A DNA stretch of 51,256 nt from Komagataeibacter saccharivorans (GCF_003207825.1 NZ_NKTY01000023.1:1-51256); one strand, 5' to 3'; counted from the first letter of the stretch, positions 41,878 to 50,990 are shown. Program-made: numbers and translations. Notes: generated from the letters alone by a model not told the origin.

Positions 41878-42972
41878 ATGGGCTTTAACTGTGGCATCGT
41901 GGGCCTGCCGAATGTGGGTAAATCGACGCTGTTCAACGCCCTGACCGAGACCGCGTCGGCGCAGGCCGCGAACTACCCGTTCTGCACCATCGAACCCAAT
42001 GTGGGGCGTGTGGCCGTGCCGGATGCGCGTCTGGCCAATCTGGCGCGCATTGGCAAATCACAGAAGATCCTGCCCACCAGCCTTGAATTCGTGGATATCG
42101 CAGGTCTTGTGCGCGGCGCTTCGCGTGGGGAAGGGCTGGGCAACCAGTTCCTTGCCAATATCCGTGAAGTGGATGCGATCATCCATGTCCTGCGCTGTTT
42201 CGAGGATGATGACATCACCCACGTGGAAGGGGGCGTCGATCCCATCCGCGATGCGGAAATCATCGAGACGGAACTTATGCTGGCCGATCTCGATTCGCTG
42301 GAAAAGCGGATTGTGGCGCTCCAGAAAAAGGCGCGCGGCAATGACCGCGAGGCCGCCGCACAGGTCGAACTGATGGAGCCGCTGATCGCCGCCCTGCGTG
42401 AAGGCGAGCCCGCGCGCAAGGCGATCCCGGCTGGGCAGGAGGAAGCGGTGCGCCGCCTCCAGCTCATGACATCCAAGCCCGTGCTGTATGTCTGCAACGT
42501 GGATGAAGGTTCGGCTGCGACAGGCAACGCGTTTTCCGAACGGGTGCGCGCCCGCGCCGAGGCCGAAGGGGCTGCCATGGTCGTGGTTTCCGCCGCGATC
42601 GAGGCGGAAGTCAGTCAGCTTGGTGCGGAAGACCGTGTCGAATTCCTCGACGGGCTGGGCCTGAAGGATAGCGGACTGGACCGTGTCATCGCTGCCGGCT
42701 ACCGCCTGCTGGGCCTGAGCACCTACTTTACCGTAGGCCCCAAGGAAACGCGGGCATGGACCATTACCGCAGGCACGAAAGCCCCGCAGGCGGCTGCGGT
42801 CATTCACAATGATTTCGAGCGTGGCTTCATCGCCTGTGAAACCATTGCCTATGACGATTATATTGCCTGCAATGGTGAAGCCGGTGCCCGTGAAGCCGGG
42901 AAGCTGCGCATCGAAGGGCGGGATTACGTGGTGCAGGATGGTGATGTCCTGCTGTTCCGCTTTAACGTCTGA
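41878..42972 (+). CDS. ychF: Redox-regulated ATPase YchF (Obg family)
   Basis: A 364-aa TRAFAC-class protein that uses ATP rather than GTP. G1 is GLPNVGKST near residue 8, G3 DIAGLVRGASRGEGLGNQFL, and the G4 position carries CNVDE in place of the usual NKxD, consistent with ATP preference. The C-terminal TGS domain is AWTITAGTKAPQAAAVIH. It binds ribosomes and is linked to oxidative stress. It is directly downstream of pth, as usual. Confidence 0.97.
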   Translation: MGFNCGIVGLPNVGKSTLFNALTETASAQAANYPFCTIEPNVGRVAVPDARLANLARIGKSQKILPTSLEFVDIAGLVRGASRGEGLGNQFLANIREVDAIIHVLRCFEDDDITHVEGGVDPIRDAEIIETELMLADLDSLEKRIVALQKKARGNDREAAAQVELMEPLIAALREGEPARKAIPAGQEEAVRRLQLMTSKPVLYVCNVDEGSAATGNAFSERVRARAEAEGAAMVVVSAAIEAEVSQLGAEDRVEFLDGLGLKDSGLDRVIAAGYRLLGLSTYFTVGPKETRAWTITAGTKAPQAAAVIHNDFERGFIACETIAYDDYIACNGEAGAREAGKLRIEGRDYVVQDGDVLLFRFNV

Positions 42973-43019
42973 CCGGGGCCATATTGCCCGGTTGGTGATG
43001 GATTAAGGAGTAACGGATT

Positions 43020-44303
43020 ATGGATCAGGCTGTTGCAACCCCCGCGCGGGCAGATGCACCGCAGCCGGACGTGATCCATGCCATGGCCATCGCCGCCCGG
43101 CAGGCCGGTCGCGTGCTGGCGCGTAGCACGACGGAAACCCGCAACCGGGCGCTTGTGGCGGCGGCAGGTGCGTTGCGCGCCCGTCAGACTGACCTGCTGG
43201 CAGCCAATGCGCATGATCTTGCGGCCTTTACAGGAGCCCCCGCCTTTCGCGACCGTCTGACCCTGACGCCCGAGCGGATCGAAGCCATGGCGCAGGGACT
43301 GGAGCAGGTGGCAACCCTGCCGGACCCTGTCGGTCATGTCATGGCGGAATGGGATCGCCCCAACGGGCTGCGTATCCGTCGCGTGGCGACGCCGGTGGGC
43401 GTGATCGGCATGATTTATGAAAGCCGCCCCAATGTAGGGGCGGATGCGGCGGCCCTGTGCATCAAGTCGGGCAACGCGGTCATCCTGCGCGGTGGATCGG
43501 ACAGCCTGAACAGCGCGCGTATCATCCATGCCGCCATGCAGGCCGGACTGAACGAAGCCGGGCTGCCGGTCGAATGCGTCCAGATCCCGCCCGATGCGGA
43601 TCGCGCACATGTGGCGTCGATGCTGGGGGCGGCGGGTCTGATTGACCTCATCATCCCGCGTGGTGGCAAGTCTCTGGTCGAACGTGTCTGCGCCGAAGCC
43701 CGTGTGCCGGTTCTGGCCCATGCGGAAGGGCTTTGCCACACCTATGTCCATGCCGCCGCCGATCTTGAAATGGCGCGGCGCATTGTGCTGAACGCCAAGC
43801 TACGGCGTCCGGGCATCTGTGGTGCGACCGAGACGCTGCTGGTGGATCAGGCGATCGCGCCGAAGATACTGTCCGGCCTGATCGAGGATCTTGCCACCCG
43901 TGGCTGCACCTTCCGCGCGGATGAAGGCGCGCGCGCCATCGTGCCGGATCTGCCTGCCGCGACCGAGGATGATTTCGCCACCGAATGGCTTGATGCCGTC
44001 CTGTCCGTCGGTGTGGTGGATGGTGTGGAACAGGCGCTGGCGCATATCGCCCGTTATGGCAGCGCCCATACCGAAGCCATCGTGACGGAAGATGCGCAGG
44101 CTGCTGCAACCTTCCTGAATGGCACGGACAGTGCCGTTGTGATGTGGAATGCTTCCACCCAGTTCTGTGATGGCGGGGAATTCGGGTTCGGTGCGGAAAT
44201 CGGGATTGCAACCGGGCGCTTCCATGCCCGTGGCCCCGTCGGGCTGGAACAGCTTACGACCTATCGCTACGAGGTGATCGGCACGGGACAGGTCCGGACC
44301 TGA
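43020..44303 (+). CDS. proA: Gamma-glutamyl phosphate reductase
   Basis: A 427-aa aldehyde-dehydrogenase-like enzyme, the second step of proline synthesis. Signatures: [29 protein letters not shown], the catalytic cysteine in [13 protein letters not shown] near residue 267, and [20 protein letters not shown]-type ending. proB is not adjacent. nadD follows with a GTG only 5 bp after its stop, giving the frequent proA-nadD-rsfS-rlmH order. Confidence 0.96.
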   Translation: MDQAVATPARADAPQPDVIHAMAIAARQAGRVLARSTTETRNRALVAAAGALRARQTDLLAANAHDLAAFTGAPAFRDRLTLTPERIEAMAQGLEQVATLPDPVGHVMAEWDRPNGLRIRRVATPVGVIGMIYESRPNVGADAAALCIKSGNAVILRGGSDSLNSARIIHAAMQAGLNEAGLPVECVQIPPDADRAHVASMLGAAGLIDLIIPRGGKSLVERVCAEARVPVLAHAEGLCHTYVHAAADLEMARRIVLNAKLRRPGICGATETLLVDQAIAPKILSGLIEDLATRGCTFRADEGARAIVPDLPAATEDDFATEWLDAVLSVGVVDGVEQALAHIARYGSAHTEAIVTEDAQAAATFLNGTDSAVVMWNASTQFCDGGEFGFGAEIGIATGRFHARGPVGLEQLTTYRYEVIGTGQVRT

Positions 44304-44308
44304 TCGGG

Positions 44309-44953
44309 GTGCGTGACGGCGGGGTGGATGCGCTTCCGGCCCATGGGGACGGGCGCAGGATGCGGGTGGGCCTGCTGGGCGGATCGTTCAATCCGGTGCA
44401 TGAGGGCCATGTCCAGCTTGCCTGCCGCGCGCTGCGGGAACTGAATCTGGATCAGGTGTGGTTCCTTGTCTCGCCGGGCAATCCACTCAAGCCGGTGGCG
44501 GGCATGGCGCCCATGGCGGATCGTCTGGCCGGGGTGCGTCACCGCATTCGGGACATACAGGGCAGGAAACTGCTGGCTACCGATATCGAAAGCCGGATCG
44601 GAACCCGTTACACCGTCGATACGTTACGCCGACTGAAGCGGCTGTTTCCGCATGTGCGCTTTGTCTGGCTCATGGGGGCTGACGGGCTGGCGCAGATGGG
44701 GCGATGGCGGCGGTGGCGGGATATTGTCGGTATGGTTCCCCTCGCGGTTCTGCCGCGTCCGGGTTATAATCCGGGTGCATTGCATGGGCGGATCGCGCGC
44801 AGGCTGGCGCAATGGCGCCGCCCCGCGCGTGAAGCCGGAATACTGGCCACATGCAGGCCCCCGGCATGGGTCTTTCTTCCCGCGCCGCAGAACGCTATAT
44901 CTGCTACACAAATACGGGCATCGCAGGCCGCGCATGGCCACGGACGGGAGTAA
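44309..44953 (+). CDS. nadD: Nicotinate-nucleotide adenylyltransferase
   Basis: A 214-aa enzyme converting nicotinate mononucleotide to deamido-NAD, the substrate of NadE. The nucleotidyltransferase motif GGSFNPVHEGH (with HxGH-type HEGH) and the C-terminal ISATQIRAS are present. Starting at the ATG at 44360 would give 197 aa and begin right before the conserved core (MRVGLLGGSFNP); the GTG at 44309 is used here as the longest reasonable start. Both are possible. It overlaps nothing, and rsfS follows. Confidence 0.94.
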   Translation: MRDGGVDALPAHGDGRRMRVGLLGGSFNPVHEGHVQLACRALRELNLDQVWFLVSPGNPLKPVAGMAPMADRLAGVRHRIRDIQGRKLLATDIESRIGTRYTVDTLRRLKRLFPHVRFVWLMGADGLAQMGRWRRWRDIVGMVPLAVLPRPGYNPGALHGRIARRLAQWRRPAREAGILATCRPPAWVFLPAPQNAISATQIRASQAAHGHGRE

Positions 44954-45066
44954 CAGCCATAACCAGAAAGCCGACAGCCGAGAGTGGCGCCAAGCGTCGT
45001 ACCGGCAGCACTTTTTCCGCAGGCCAGCCGCATGTTACGGCTGGTTCACTGGGCAGCGCCGTGCAG

Positions 45067-45498
45067 ATGCCGGGCACGCCGCGCAAGAAAGCCGCAGTAG
45101 CCGGTCCGGTTTCCGCCGAAACGCGTGAACCGGACCCCCGCGTGGAAAAGTTTCTGGAAATCATCACCACCAGCCTGGAAGATGACAAGGCGGAAGATAT
45201 CGTTGTCATTGACCTGACGGGGCGTGCTTCCTTTGCCGACCGGATGGTGATTGCAACCGGTCTGGCTGACAGGCAGATCGCCGCGATGGCCGCCCATATT
45301 GACCGCAAGCTGGGTGAAGTCGGGCTGAAGCGCGTCCTGACCGAAGGGGCCAATGGCTCCGACTGGGTGCTGCTGGATGCGGGCGATATCGTCGTTCACC
45401 TGTTCAAGGCGGAAGCGCGTGCGCTGTACGGGCTGGAACGGATGTGGGGCGCGGATCTGGATGTCCCGCCGGAGGCCGCTGCAACACCGGTGGAGTGA
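45067..45498 (+). CDS. rsfS: Ribosomal silencing factor RsfS
   Basis: A 143-aa protein from the ATG at 45067. It binds L14 and blocks 30S-50S joining when nutrients are low. Core motifs: KFLEIITTSLEDDKAEDIVVIDL, SFADRMVIATGLADRQIAAMA and GSDWVLLDAGDIVVHLFKAEARALYGLERMW. The same frame stays open to the left for ~70 codons, and those between nadD and 45061 have coding-like composition. A GTG at 45061 is the nearest alternative, and no ATG or GTG lies between the nadD stop and there. The true start is uncertain. Confidence 0.9.
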   Translation: MPGTPRKKAAVAGPVSAETREPDPRVEKFLEIITTSLEDDKAEDIVVIDLTGRASFADRMVIATGLADRQIAAMAAHIDRKLGEVGLKRVLTEGANGSDWVLLDAGDIVVHLFKAEARALYGLERMWGADLDVPPEAAATPVE

Positions 45499-45501
45499 AC
45501 G

Positions 45502-45963
45502 GTGTTTCACCTGATTGCCGTCGGGCGCATGAAGGACCGGGTGGAGCGCGACCTGTTCGAACGCTACGCCACCCGGCTTTCACCCCGGATAAAGCTGGTG
45601 GAACTGCCCGAAGGCCGGGGAGCGCCCAACGAAATCAAACGTAGGGAAGGGGCTGCCATTCTGGCGGCCCTGCCTGATCGTGCGATTGTCGTCGCCATGG
45701 ACGAAGGCGGCCGGACTTACGACAGTGTATCGTTTTCACGCGCGGTGGAGCAGTGGATCGAAACGCCACGGCCGCTGTGTTTTGTCATAGGCGGGGCGGA
45801 AGGGCTGGATGGCCCGGTGGTGCAGCGCGCGGACCACACGCTTTCCCTTGGCAAGATGACATGGCCCCATATGCTGGTGCGTGGCATGCTGGCGGAACAG
45901 CTTTACCGTGCCCGCGCCATTTCAGCCGGTCATCCGTACCATCGGGCAGGTCGGCCCGAATAA
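45502..45963 (+). CDS. rlmH: 23S rRNA (pseudouridine1915-N3)-methyltransferase RlmH
   Basis: A 153-aa SPOUT methyltransferase, started at the GTG at 45502 (LIAVGRMKDRVERDLFERYATRL). The knotted SAM-binding region is FVIGGAEGLDG, followed by LSLGKMTWPHMLVRGMLAEQLYRA. The C-terminus runs 5 residues past the usual YHR ending. It methylates a pseudouridine in helix 69 of 23S rRNA. It follows rsfS by 3 bp. Confidence 0.96.
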   Translation: MFHLIAVGRMKDRVERDLFERYATRLSPRIKLVELPEGRGAPNEIKRREGAAILAALPDRAIVVAMDEGGRTYDSVSFSRAVEQWIETPRPLCFVIGGAEGLDGPVVQRADHTLSLGKMTWPHMLVRGMLAEQLYRARAISAGHPYHRAGRPE

Positions 45964-45988
45964 AGGGCCGTCCAGCCAGAATAATCTG

Positions 45989-46726
45989 CTAGCGCAGGGA
46001 ACGGTTGGGTGCATCGTCCGTATAGGCAAGAGAGGACGAAGTGCGACCCGTGATGCTATCGGGCGCTTCCGCAACTTCCGTGCCGGTATGGCGCGTCTGG
46101 TTCTGCGCCATGATGGTCGGGTTCTGCACGGCCTTGCGGTAAGTACTCAGCATCATGTTCGAATTCGTGTCCGGACGGGCGTAAATGAACCCGTAAGTCG
46201 GATAGATGCTGCCATATGCGCCGTTACGGCTGTTGAGCGCCACGCGCACGGCCGACCAGTCATTATTGGGGGAAACGTCAATGACCGGCACATCCCTGCT
46301 GATTCCGCGCTGTCCCCAATGGGACTGGTCAATGACGATGGTGCGGTTATTGACGACCTGACGCACGACAGCCACATGGCCAAGCGGCATGCGGCGTGTG
46401 CCACGGAAATTCAGGACGCTGCCTTCTTCCGGCGCATTGCCACGGGCATAACGGCCTGCCGCATTATACCACCAGTCAATCGCATTGCCCCGGATATCGA
46501 CATCCGATGCCGATTTGGCGAAAGCGACGCACTGGATGACATGCCCGCGTTCATGCGTGACATGGTGATAAGCGGCATGGCGGATGGGTGCGTGATGGGC
46601 CGCCGTATGCGTTACCGGGGCGGTATGATGCACGGTGCGTGCATGGCCTGACGCGGAAAACATGAATCCGAACGAAGCACTGAGAACGGAAAGAAAAACG
46701 CCACGCTTCAGGTTTCTGATCCACAT
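45989..46726 (-). CDS. Secreted CHAP domain protein (peptidoglycan hydrolase type)
   Basis: A 245-aa protein started at the ATG at 46726 with GGAGAG ahead; upstream GTGs are alternatives. Signal peptide residues 1-29 (cleavage after SGHA). A His-rich linker (residues 33-62) follows, then a CHAP amidase/endopeptidase domain. The nucleophile is C66 (HVIQCVAFAKSAS) and the general base H117 (MPLGHVAVVRQV), with IVIDQSHWG supplying a third polar residue. It probably cuts peptidoglycan cross-links in the periplasm. The His-rich linker may bind metal; this is inference. It is convergent with rlmH. Confidence 0.9.
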   Translation of the reverse strand: MWIRNLKRGVFLSVLSASFGFMFSASGHARTVHHTAPVTHTAAHHAPIRHAAYHHVTHERGHVIQCVAFAKSASDVDIRGNAIDWWYNAAGRYARGNAPEEGSVLNFRGTRRMPLGHVAVVRQVVNNRTIVIDQSHWGQRGISRDVPVIDVSPNNDWSAVRVALNSRNGAYGSIYPTYGFIYARPDTNSNMMLSTYRKAVQNPTIMAQNQTRHTGTEVAEAPDSITGRTSSSLAYTDDAPNRSLR

Positions 46727-47046
46727 CTTACGCAATCTCTCCACCACTGCCGGGGTGATTCTGTAATGACCCGCTCACATCGTGTTCATCGAGTAGCAAG
46801 CAGATTGCAACTCTGACAAGCCTGTGGCGGGAGGGAAGAACAGTAACTTTGCAGATTTCGATCAAAAACGTTATTTCAGAAGAAAAATAGGAATATAGTC
46901 TCTGATAGGACCATCGTAGCCCTGTTTTTCTGGCTCTGGCAGGGGGCTTCCCTGCCAGGAGAACAGAAGTGGAATGATTCTCCGAAAGCGGGAAAGTTGC
47001 AAAAATGTGACATATCAAATGAGCGCTTTCCCGCCGCCGGATGGCC
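46727..47046. other. 320-bp gap between the CHAP gene and the second RidA gene
   Basis: AT-rich compared with the surrounding genes and likely to hold the CHAP promoter. A perfect 8-bp hairpin TGGCAGGG / CCCTGCCA (46937-46944, 46950-46957) is present but is not followed by a T run on either strand. A minus-strand open frame of 96 codons here has an unlikely composition and no family; I do not count it as a gene. Confidence 0.4.
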
Positions 47047-47397
47047 TTATTTGGTGCAGGTCAGCATGATCTCGACCAGCACGTCGGGGTGCGCCATCGT
47101 GGCCTGTACGCAGGCACGTGCCGGTGCGCCGTCCTTGGGCAGCCATGCGCTCCATACGGCGTTCATGGCATCACGGTCCTTGATGTCCTTCAGCCAGATC
47201 TGGGCCTGAAGCAGGCGGGTATTGTCCGTGCCGTGCAGTTCCAGCGCTTCGTCAATCTGGGCCAGCACGTCCTTGGTCTGGGCCGTGATGTCAGCGGACA
47301 GGTCGCGGGCCACGAAACCCTGCGTGAACAGGAAGCCATGATATTCCACAACCTTGGACAGGATGGGGTTGGGTTCGGTGCGGATGATTTTGCTCAT
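47047..47397 (-). CDS. RidA family protein (second in the window)
   Basis: A 116-aa protein of the compact RidA/YjgF type. The fold pattern VVEYHGFLFTQGFVARDLSADITAQTKDVLAQID is typical, and the conserved arginine is R94 (PARACVQATM) with the glutamate E109 (VLVEIML). It probably hydrolyses reactive imines or enamines in the cytoplasm. It differs from the longer RidA-like protein at 10564 and is not linked to any PLP enzyme. ~80 bp separate it from the mocA-type gene. Confidence 0.94.
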   Translation of the reverse strand: MSKIIRTEPNPILSKVVEYHGFLFTQGFVARDLSADITAQTKDVLAQIDEALELHGTDNTRLLQAQIWLKDIKDRDAMNAVWSAWLPKDGAPARACVQATMAHPDVLVEIMLTCTK

Positions 47398-47476
47398 GTC
47401 ATTGGTCCTGACTGGTTGAAGGGCAGGCGATGACTGCCTGTCCCATCCTCTCTCTTTGCGCTGGTCAGGGCCGAGG

Positions 47477-48112
47477 TCAACCGCCTGCGAAAAGCCGCGC
47501 GAATTCCGCTAGTCGGGCAGGGGTGTCAAAGTCCTGCGCTATTTCCGGTCCAGCGGGAATGCGCAGCATTTCCGGTCCATGCAGGCGCAGCAGGTCGCGC
47601 GCGCCCCGGTCACCCGCAAGCTGCATGAGGGCAGGGAACAGGGCGCGCGCCCATAATACCGGATTGCCGCGCCTGCCGTCATGCACGGGCATTGCGCCCG
47701 GATATGTCGGGTGTGAAGCGAAGCCTGCGATCATGTCGTCGATCAGGCCCGTACCGATCAGGGGCATATCCCCCAGACAGATCAGGGCACCCGCCACATC
47801 ATGCTGACTGGCTGCCTCTATGCCGACAGATAAAGTACGGGACAGACCTGCCGCATAATCTGGCGTGGTGACGAACTGTACAGGATGTCCGGTGGCAGTG
47901 CCCGCCAATGCCGCTTCCCGAATCTCGGCCGCCCTGTGCCCGAGAACGACAATGACCGGTGCCGCGTGGCTTGCCGTCACCGCGCGCAGGGTGCGTGCGA
48001 TCATGGGCAGGCCCATGGCATCGGGGGCAAGCAGTTTATGGGCGGGGGCCGTGCGGCTGGAACTGCCCGCAGCCAGTACAATGGCGGCGACCGGTGCGCC
48101 CGTTCCGGTCAT
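47477..48112 (-). CDS. MocA-type nucleotidyltransferase (molybdenum cofactor cytidylyltransferase family)
   Basis: A 211-aa nucleotidyltransferase. Signature VAAIVLAAGSSSRTAPAHKLL near the N-terminus, the acidic GALICLGDMPLIG, and GNPVLWARALFPALMQLAGDRGARDLL are typical of MocA. MocA adds CMP to the molybdenum cofactor for xanthine-dehydrogenase-type enzymes. The usual LAAGxSxRxGxxK has TAPAHK in place of the glycine-rich turn. Its start overlaps the xdhC-type stop by 4 bp. No molybdoenzyme is in the window. Confidence 0.88.
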   Translation of the reverse strand: MTGTGAPVAAIVLAAGSSSRTAPAHKLLAPDAMGLPMIARTLRAVTASHAAPVIVVLGHRAAEIREAALAGTATGHPVQFVTTPDYAAGLSRTLSVGIEAASQHDVAGALICLGDMPLIGTGLIDDMIAGFASHPTYPGAMPVHDGRRGNPVLWARALFPALMQLAGDRGARDLLRLHGPEMLRIPAGPEIAQDFDTPARLAEFARLFAGG

Positions 48113-49194
48113 GTCCAGCCGGATAACCGGCCCAGTGGCCTGTTGTGCCGCACCGCCACGATTTCAGCCAGAATGGACAGGGCTATTTCCGCAGCCCCGA
48201 CCGCGCCGATGGCAAGCCCCACGGGACCATGCAGCCGGGCAATCTGATGATCCACAAAACCCGTTTCGCGTAACCGTTCAACGCGCGATGCCTGCGTTTT
48301 GCGTGATCCCAGCGCACCTATATAAAAGGCGTCGCTGTTCAGGGCGTATTGCAGCGTCGGATCGTCCAGCTTGGCATCATGCGTCAGCGTCACGATGGCG
48401 GTCTGGTTATCCACGCCCAGTCGTTCAAGGGTTTCATCGGGCCAGTCGGTTTCCAGTGTGATGCCGGGAAAGCGTTCCGCCGTCGCCAGTTGGGAACGGG
48501 GATCGATCACCGTTACGCTGAAGCCCGTGGTCTGCGCCATGGGGGCAAGGACCTGCGCGATATGGACAGCTCCGACAATAAGCAGGCGGGGCGGCATGGG
48601 AATCAGGTGCAGGAACCATTGCGCCTGTCCATTCTCATCTTCCAGCCGCAGGCTACGCCCGGTTTCAAATACTTCCTGCGCGCGGGCATGCAGCCTGCCT
48701 GCCCGAGTATCATCGCCATCTGGTGCCGTGTCTGTTGTACGGTAGAGCAGTTCCGTCCGCCCGGTCGCAAGTTCCGTCGCCACGATAACCGGCACACGGG
48801 CACGACGTTTGCTTGCCACGGTTTCCAGCACGTCCAGCCCCAGTGTTCCCTGCGGGTGGCTGGGCGTACGTACGGCTGCCACATACACATCCAGCAGGCC
48901 GCCACAGGCCAGACCGACCGCCCAGGCATCGTCACTCGATACACCGTAGGACAGGGCGGCGGGATGGCCGGTTTCCATCACCGTGCGGGCTTCCTCGATT
49001 ACCGCGCCTTCAACGCATCCCCCACTGACCGAACCTTCAATGCGGCCATTGGCGGATACCGCCATCATGCTGCCCGCCGGACGCGGGGAACTGCCCCATG
49101 TGGAGGTCACGGTCGCCAGTGCGCAGGGCAGATCCGCCCGCGCCCATTCGATCAGGAGATCCAGAGGATCCCGCGTGGAAGAAAGCTTTGTCAT
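48109..49194 (-). CDS. XdhC family protein (molybdenum cofactor insertion)
   Basis: A 361-aa protein with an N-terminal XdhC/CoxI domain (CALATVTSTWGSSPRPAGSMM, GSVSGGCVEGAVIEEA) and a C-terminal Rossmann-like domain (RLLIVGAVHIAQVLAPMAQ, VTLTHDAKLDDPTLQYAL, FYIGALGSRKTQASRVERL). XdhC binds molybdenum cofactor, helps its sulfuration and inserts it into xanthine dehydrogenase or aldehyde dehydrogenase. It is the first gene of a two-gene unit with the MocA-type gene. Acetic acid bacteria have several molybdenum aldehyde dehydrogenases, which are the likely clients; the client itself is not in this window. Confidence 0.93.
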   Translation of the reverse strand: MTKLSSTRDPLDLLIEWARADLPCALATVTSTWGSSPRPAGSMMAVSANGRIEGSVSGGCVEGAVIEEARTVMETGHPAALSYGVSSDDAWAVGLACGGLLDVYVAAVRTPSHPQGTLGLDVLETVASKRRARVPVIVATELATGRTELLYRTTDTAPDGDDTRAGRLHARAQEVFETGRSLRLEDENGQAQWFLHLIPMPPRLLIVGAVHIAQVLAPMAQTTGFSVTVIDPRSQLATAERFPGITLETDWPDETLERLGVDNQTAIVTLTHDAKLDDPTLQYALNSDAFYIGALGSRKTQASRVERLRETGFVDHQIARLHGPVGLAIGAVGAAEIALSILAEIVAVRHNRPLGRLSGWT

Positions 49195-49326
49195 AGCAGG
49201 GCTACTCTATCAGCACACATACAGTCATGCCAGCCGGTAGACATGCGCCATCGGGCAGCCCATCTAATGTTGCAACGCCCGTGCCGCCTGTGGGTGGCCA
49301 GTGCATGAAACAGGGAGTTTATTTAA

Positions 49327-49707
49327 ATGAGCTATGTCGATCCCGTCTGGTATGTTGTTGCCGATAGCATTCATGCCCGCATTCTCAAGCATGGCGAACA
49401 TGGCCTTGCCACCTTCACGCATCTCAAGAGCGAGGATGCAAAAGGCATCGACGCGCCGCGTGATGGCGCTTACGGCAAGGTTATCGCGGAATTCCTGAAT
49501 GATGCGGTGCGCCGCAAGGAAGCCCCCGGTATCGCTATTGCCGCGCCGGGCGAAGTGATGCACCAGATCCGCACCCATCTGGGCGTGCAGGCCCGTCCGC
49601 TGGTGGTCAAGGAAGTAGAACATGACCTGACCAACACGCCCGATCATGAACTGGCATCGCATTTTGATATTCCCGCCACCGGCTGGCCCGTGTCCAGCGC
49701 TGGCTGA
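49327..49707 (+). CDS. Host-attachment family protein (AtsA/PF10116 type)
   Basis: A 126-aa protein of the family named for Agrobacterium attachment to host cells. Blocks are PVWYVVADSIHARILKHG, GAYGKVIAEFLNDAVRRKEAPGIAIAAPGEVMHQIRTHL and KEVEHDLTNTPDHELASHF. The fold is related to archaeal release-factor domain 2-like (baeRF) proteins, so an RNA or ribosome role is as likely as attachment. No signal peptide. Single gene with GGGAG ahead of the ATG. Confidence 0.85.
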   Translation: MSYVDPVWYVVADSIHARILKHGEHGLATFTHLKSEDAKGIDAPRDGAYGKVIAEFLNDAVRRKEAPGIAIAAPGEVMHQIRTHLGVQARPLVVKEVEHDLTNTPDHELASHFDIPATGWPVSSAG

Positions 49708-49711
49708 TCGC

Positions 49712-49737
49712 TGCGCCCCGCGTTAGCGTGGGGCGCA
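49712..49737 (+). terminator. Hairpin after the host-attachment family gene
   Basis: An 11-bp stem (TGCGCCCC / GGGGCGCA extended by three pairs, one G-T) with a 4-nt loop, 4 bp after the stop. No T run follows on the plus strand, so termination would be weak or factor dependent. Confidence 0.4.
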
Positions 49738-49762
49738 ACATCTGAACATGGGGTCTTTATAT

Positions 49763-50422
49763 ATGTCGGCGTCCCTCTCCCTTGAAATCATCCCGGTTAC
49801 GGCGTTCGGACAGAACTGTTCCATCTTGTGGAACCCCGCTACGCAGCATGCGGTTGTGGTCGATCCGGGTGGGGATGTGCCGCGTATCATGGCGTTTATC
49901 GAACGGAACAGCCTGTCTGTGGACGCCATCTGGCTGACCCATGGCCATCTGGATCATGCCGGGGGCGCCGACGCGCTGCGCCGGGAACTGTCCGTCCGGC
50001 AGGATGCGCCGGTCCCCGTGGTCGGACCGGACAGGGCGGATGAAGCGCTACTGTCTTCCATTACGGAACAGGCCGCGCTGTTTGGCCTGACGGGGCTGGA
50101 GAATGTTCAGCCCGACCGCTTTGTAAGGCATGGTGAGGTGCTGGACTGTCTCGGACAGCGTTTCGAGGTGCACCATGTGCCCGGCCATACGCCCGGTCAT
50201 GTCATTTTCCATGATCCCGCATCCCGCTTCGCCTTTGTGGGCGATACGCTGTTTCGCGGCGGTGTCGGCCGGACCGATTTTCCCTATGGTAACCATGAGC
50301 AGCTTATCGGGGCCATCCGTCGGGAATTGCTTCCTCTGGGGGATGATGTCACGATCCTGCCCGGTCATGGCCCCGCGACAACAATCGGCGCCGAACGGAA
50401 GGGCAATCCCTTCCTGACCTGA
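49763..50422 (+). CDS. MBL-fold metallohydrolase (glyoxalase II-like)
   Basis: A 219-aa metallo-beta-lactamase-fold protein from the ATG at 49763 (an ATG five codons upstream is possible). Zinc motif THGHLDHAGG, the second HVPGHTPGHVIF, FVGDTLFRGGVGRTDF and the final LPGHGPATTIG are all present. It is of the YcbL/glyoxalase II type and probably hydrolyses thioesters of glutathione or a related thiol. Cytoplasmic; single gene. Confidence 0.94.
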   Translation: MSASLSLEIIPVTAFGQNCSILWNPATQHAVVVDPGGDVPRIMAFIERNSLSVDAIWLTHGHLDHAGGADALRRELSVRQDAPVPVVGPDRADEALLSSITEQAALFGLTGLENVQPDRFVRHGEVLDCLGQRFEVHHVPGHTPGHVIFHDPASRFAFVGDTLFRGGVGRTDFPYGNHEQLIGAIRRELLPLGDDVTILPGHGPATTIGAERKGNPFLT

Positions 50423-50457
50423 CGGATGAATAAAAGGGTGCAGGAGAGAATTTGCGT

Positions 50458-50970
50458 ATGATGTCTTTCAAGGCAGGCCGATGGCTGGCTCTGGCCGCAT
50501 GTATGGCTACGGTATCGCTTTCCGCCATGGCGGCGGAAGAAACCGGGGAACCGACCCACGCGCAGCCTGCCCTGCCAACCGCCCCGCTGACCATTACCGG
50601 GGCCAATGGCGTGAAGCATGTTTTCACTGTTGAAAAAGCCATGACCCCGCGCGAACAGCAGGTTGGCGAGATGTTCCGTCCCAGCATCCCCGATGATGGC
50701 GGTATGATCTTTGTATGGCCCTTCCCGCGGCAGAGCGACATGTGGATGGAAAATACGCAGGTACCGCTCGATATCGTTTTCATCGGTGCCGATAACCGTA
50801 TTTCGTCGATTGTCGAAAATGCCGTGCCACTCAGTCTCGCCCGCATCAGCAGCCATGGTCCCGCGCGTGCAACGCTTGAACTGCGGGGCGGAATAACGGA
50901 ACGCCTTGGCATTTCAGTAGGTGACCGCGTGGATTCTGTGGCGCTTTCTGGTGTTTCGTCGGGTAAGTGA
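50458..50970 (+). CDS. DUF192 periplasmic protein
   Basis: A 170-aa protein from the ATG at 50458 (TTG at 50452 and ATG at 50461 are alternatives; AGGAGA lies at 50442-50447). It has a signal peptide cleaved near AMA|AEE. The DUF192 domain (~45-165) shows FTVEKAMTPREQQVGEMFR, GMIFVWPFPRQSDMWMENTQVPLDIVFIG and RATLELRGGITERLGI. The function of DUF192 is not established. It is the last gene before the probable rRNA leader. Confidence 0.93.
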   Translation: MMSFKAGRWLALAACMATVSLSAMAAEETGEPTHAQPALPTAPLTITGANGVKHVFTVEKAMTPREQQVGEMFRPSIPDDGGMIFVWPFPRQSDMWMENTQVPLDIVFIGADNRISSIVENAVPLSLARISSHGPARATLELRGGITERLGISVGDRVDSVALSGVSSGK

Positions 50971-50990
50971 TTCTAGGGATTGTTAGTTTT

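Noticed and set aside
46937-46957. Hairpin in the CHAP-RidA gap as a terminator
   Set aside because: A perfect 8-bp stem, but no T run follows on either strand and it is ~90 bp from the RidA stop.
46728-47018. 96-codon minus-strand frame between the CHAP and RidA genes
   Set aside because: AT-rich intergenic composition, no family, overlaps the likely CHAP promoter.
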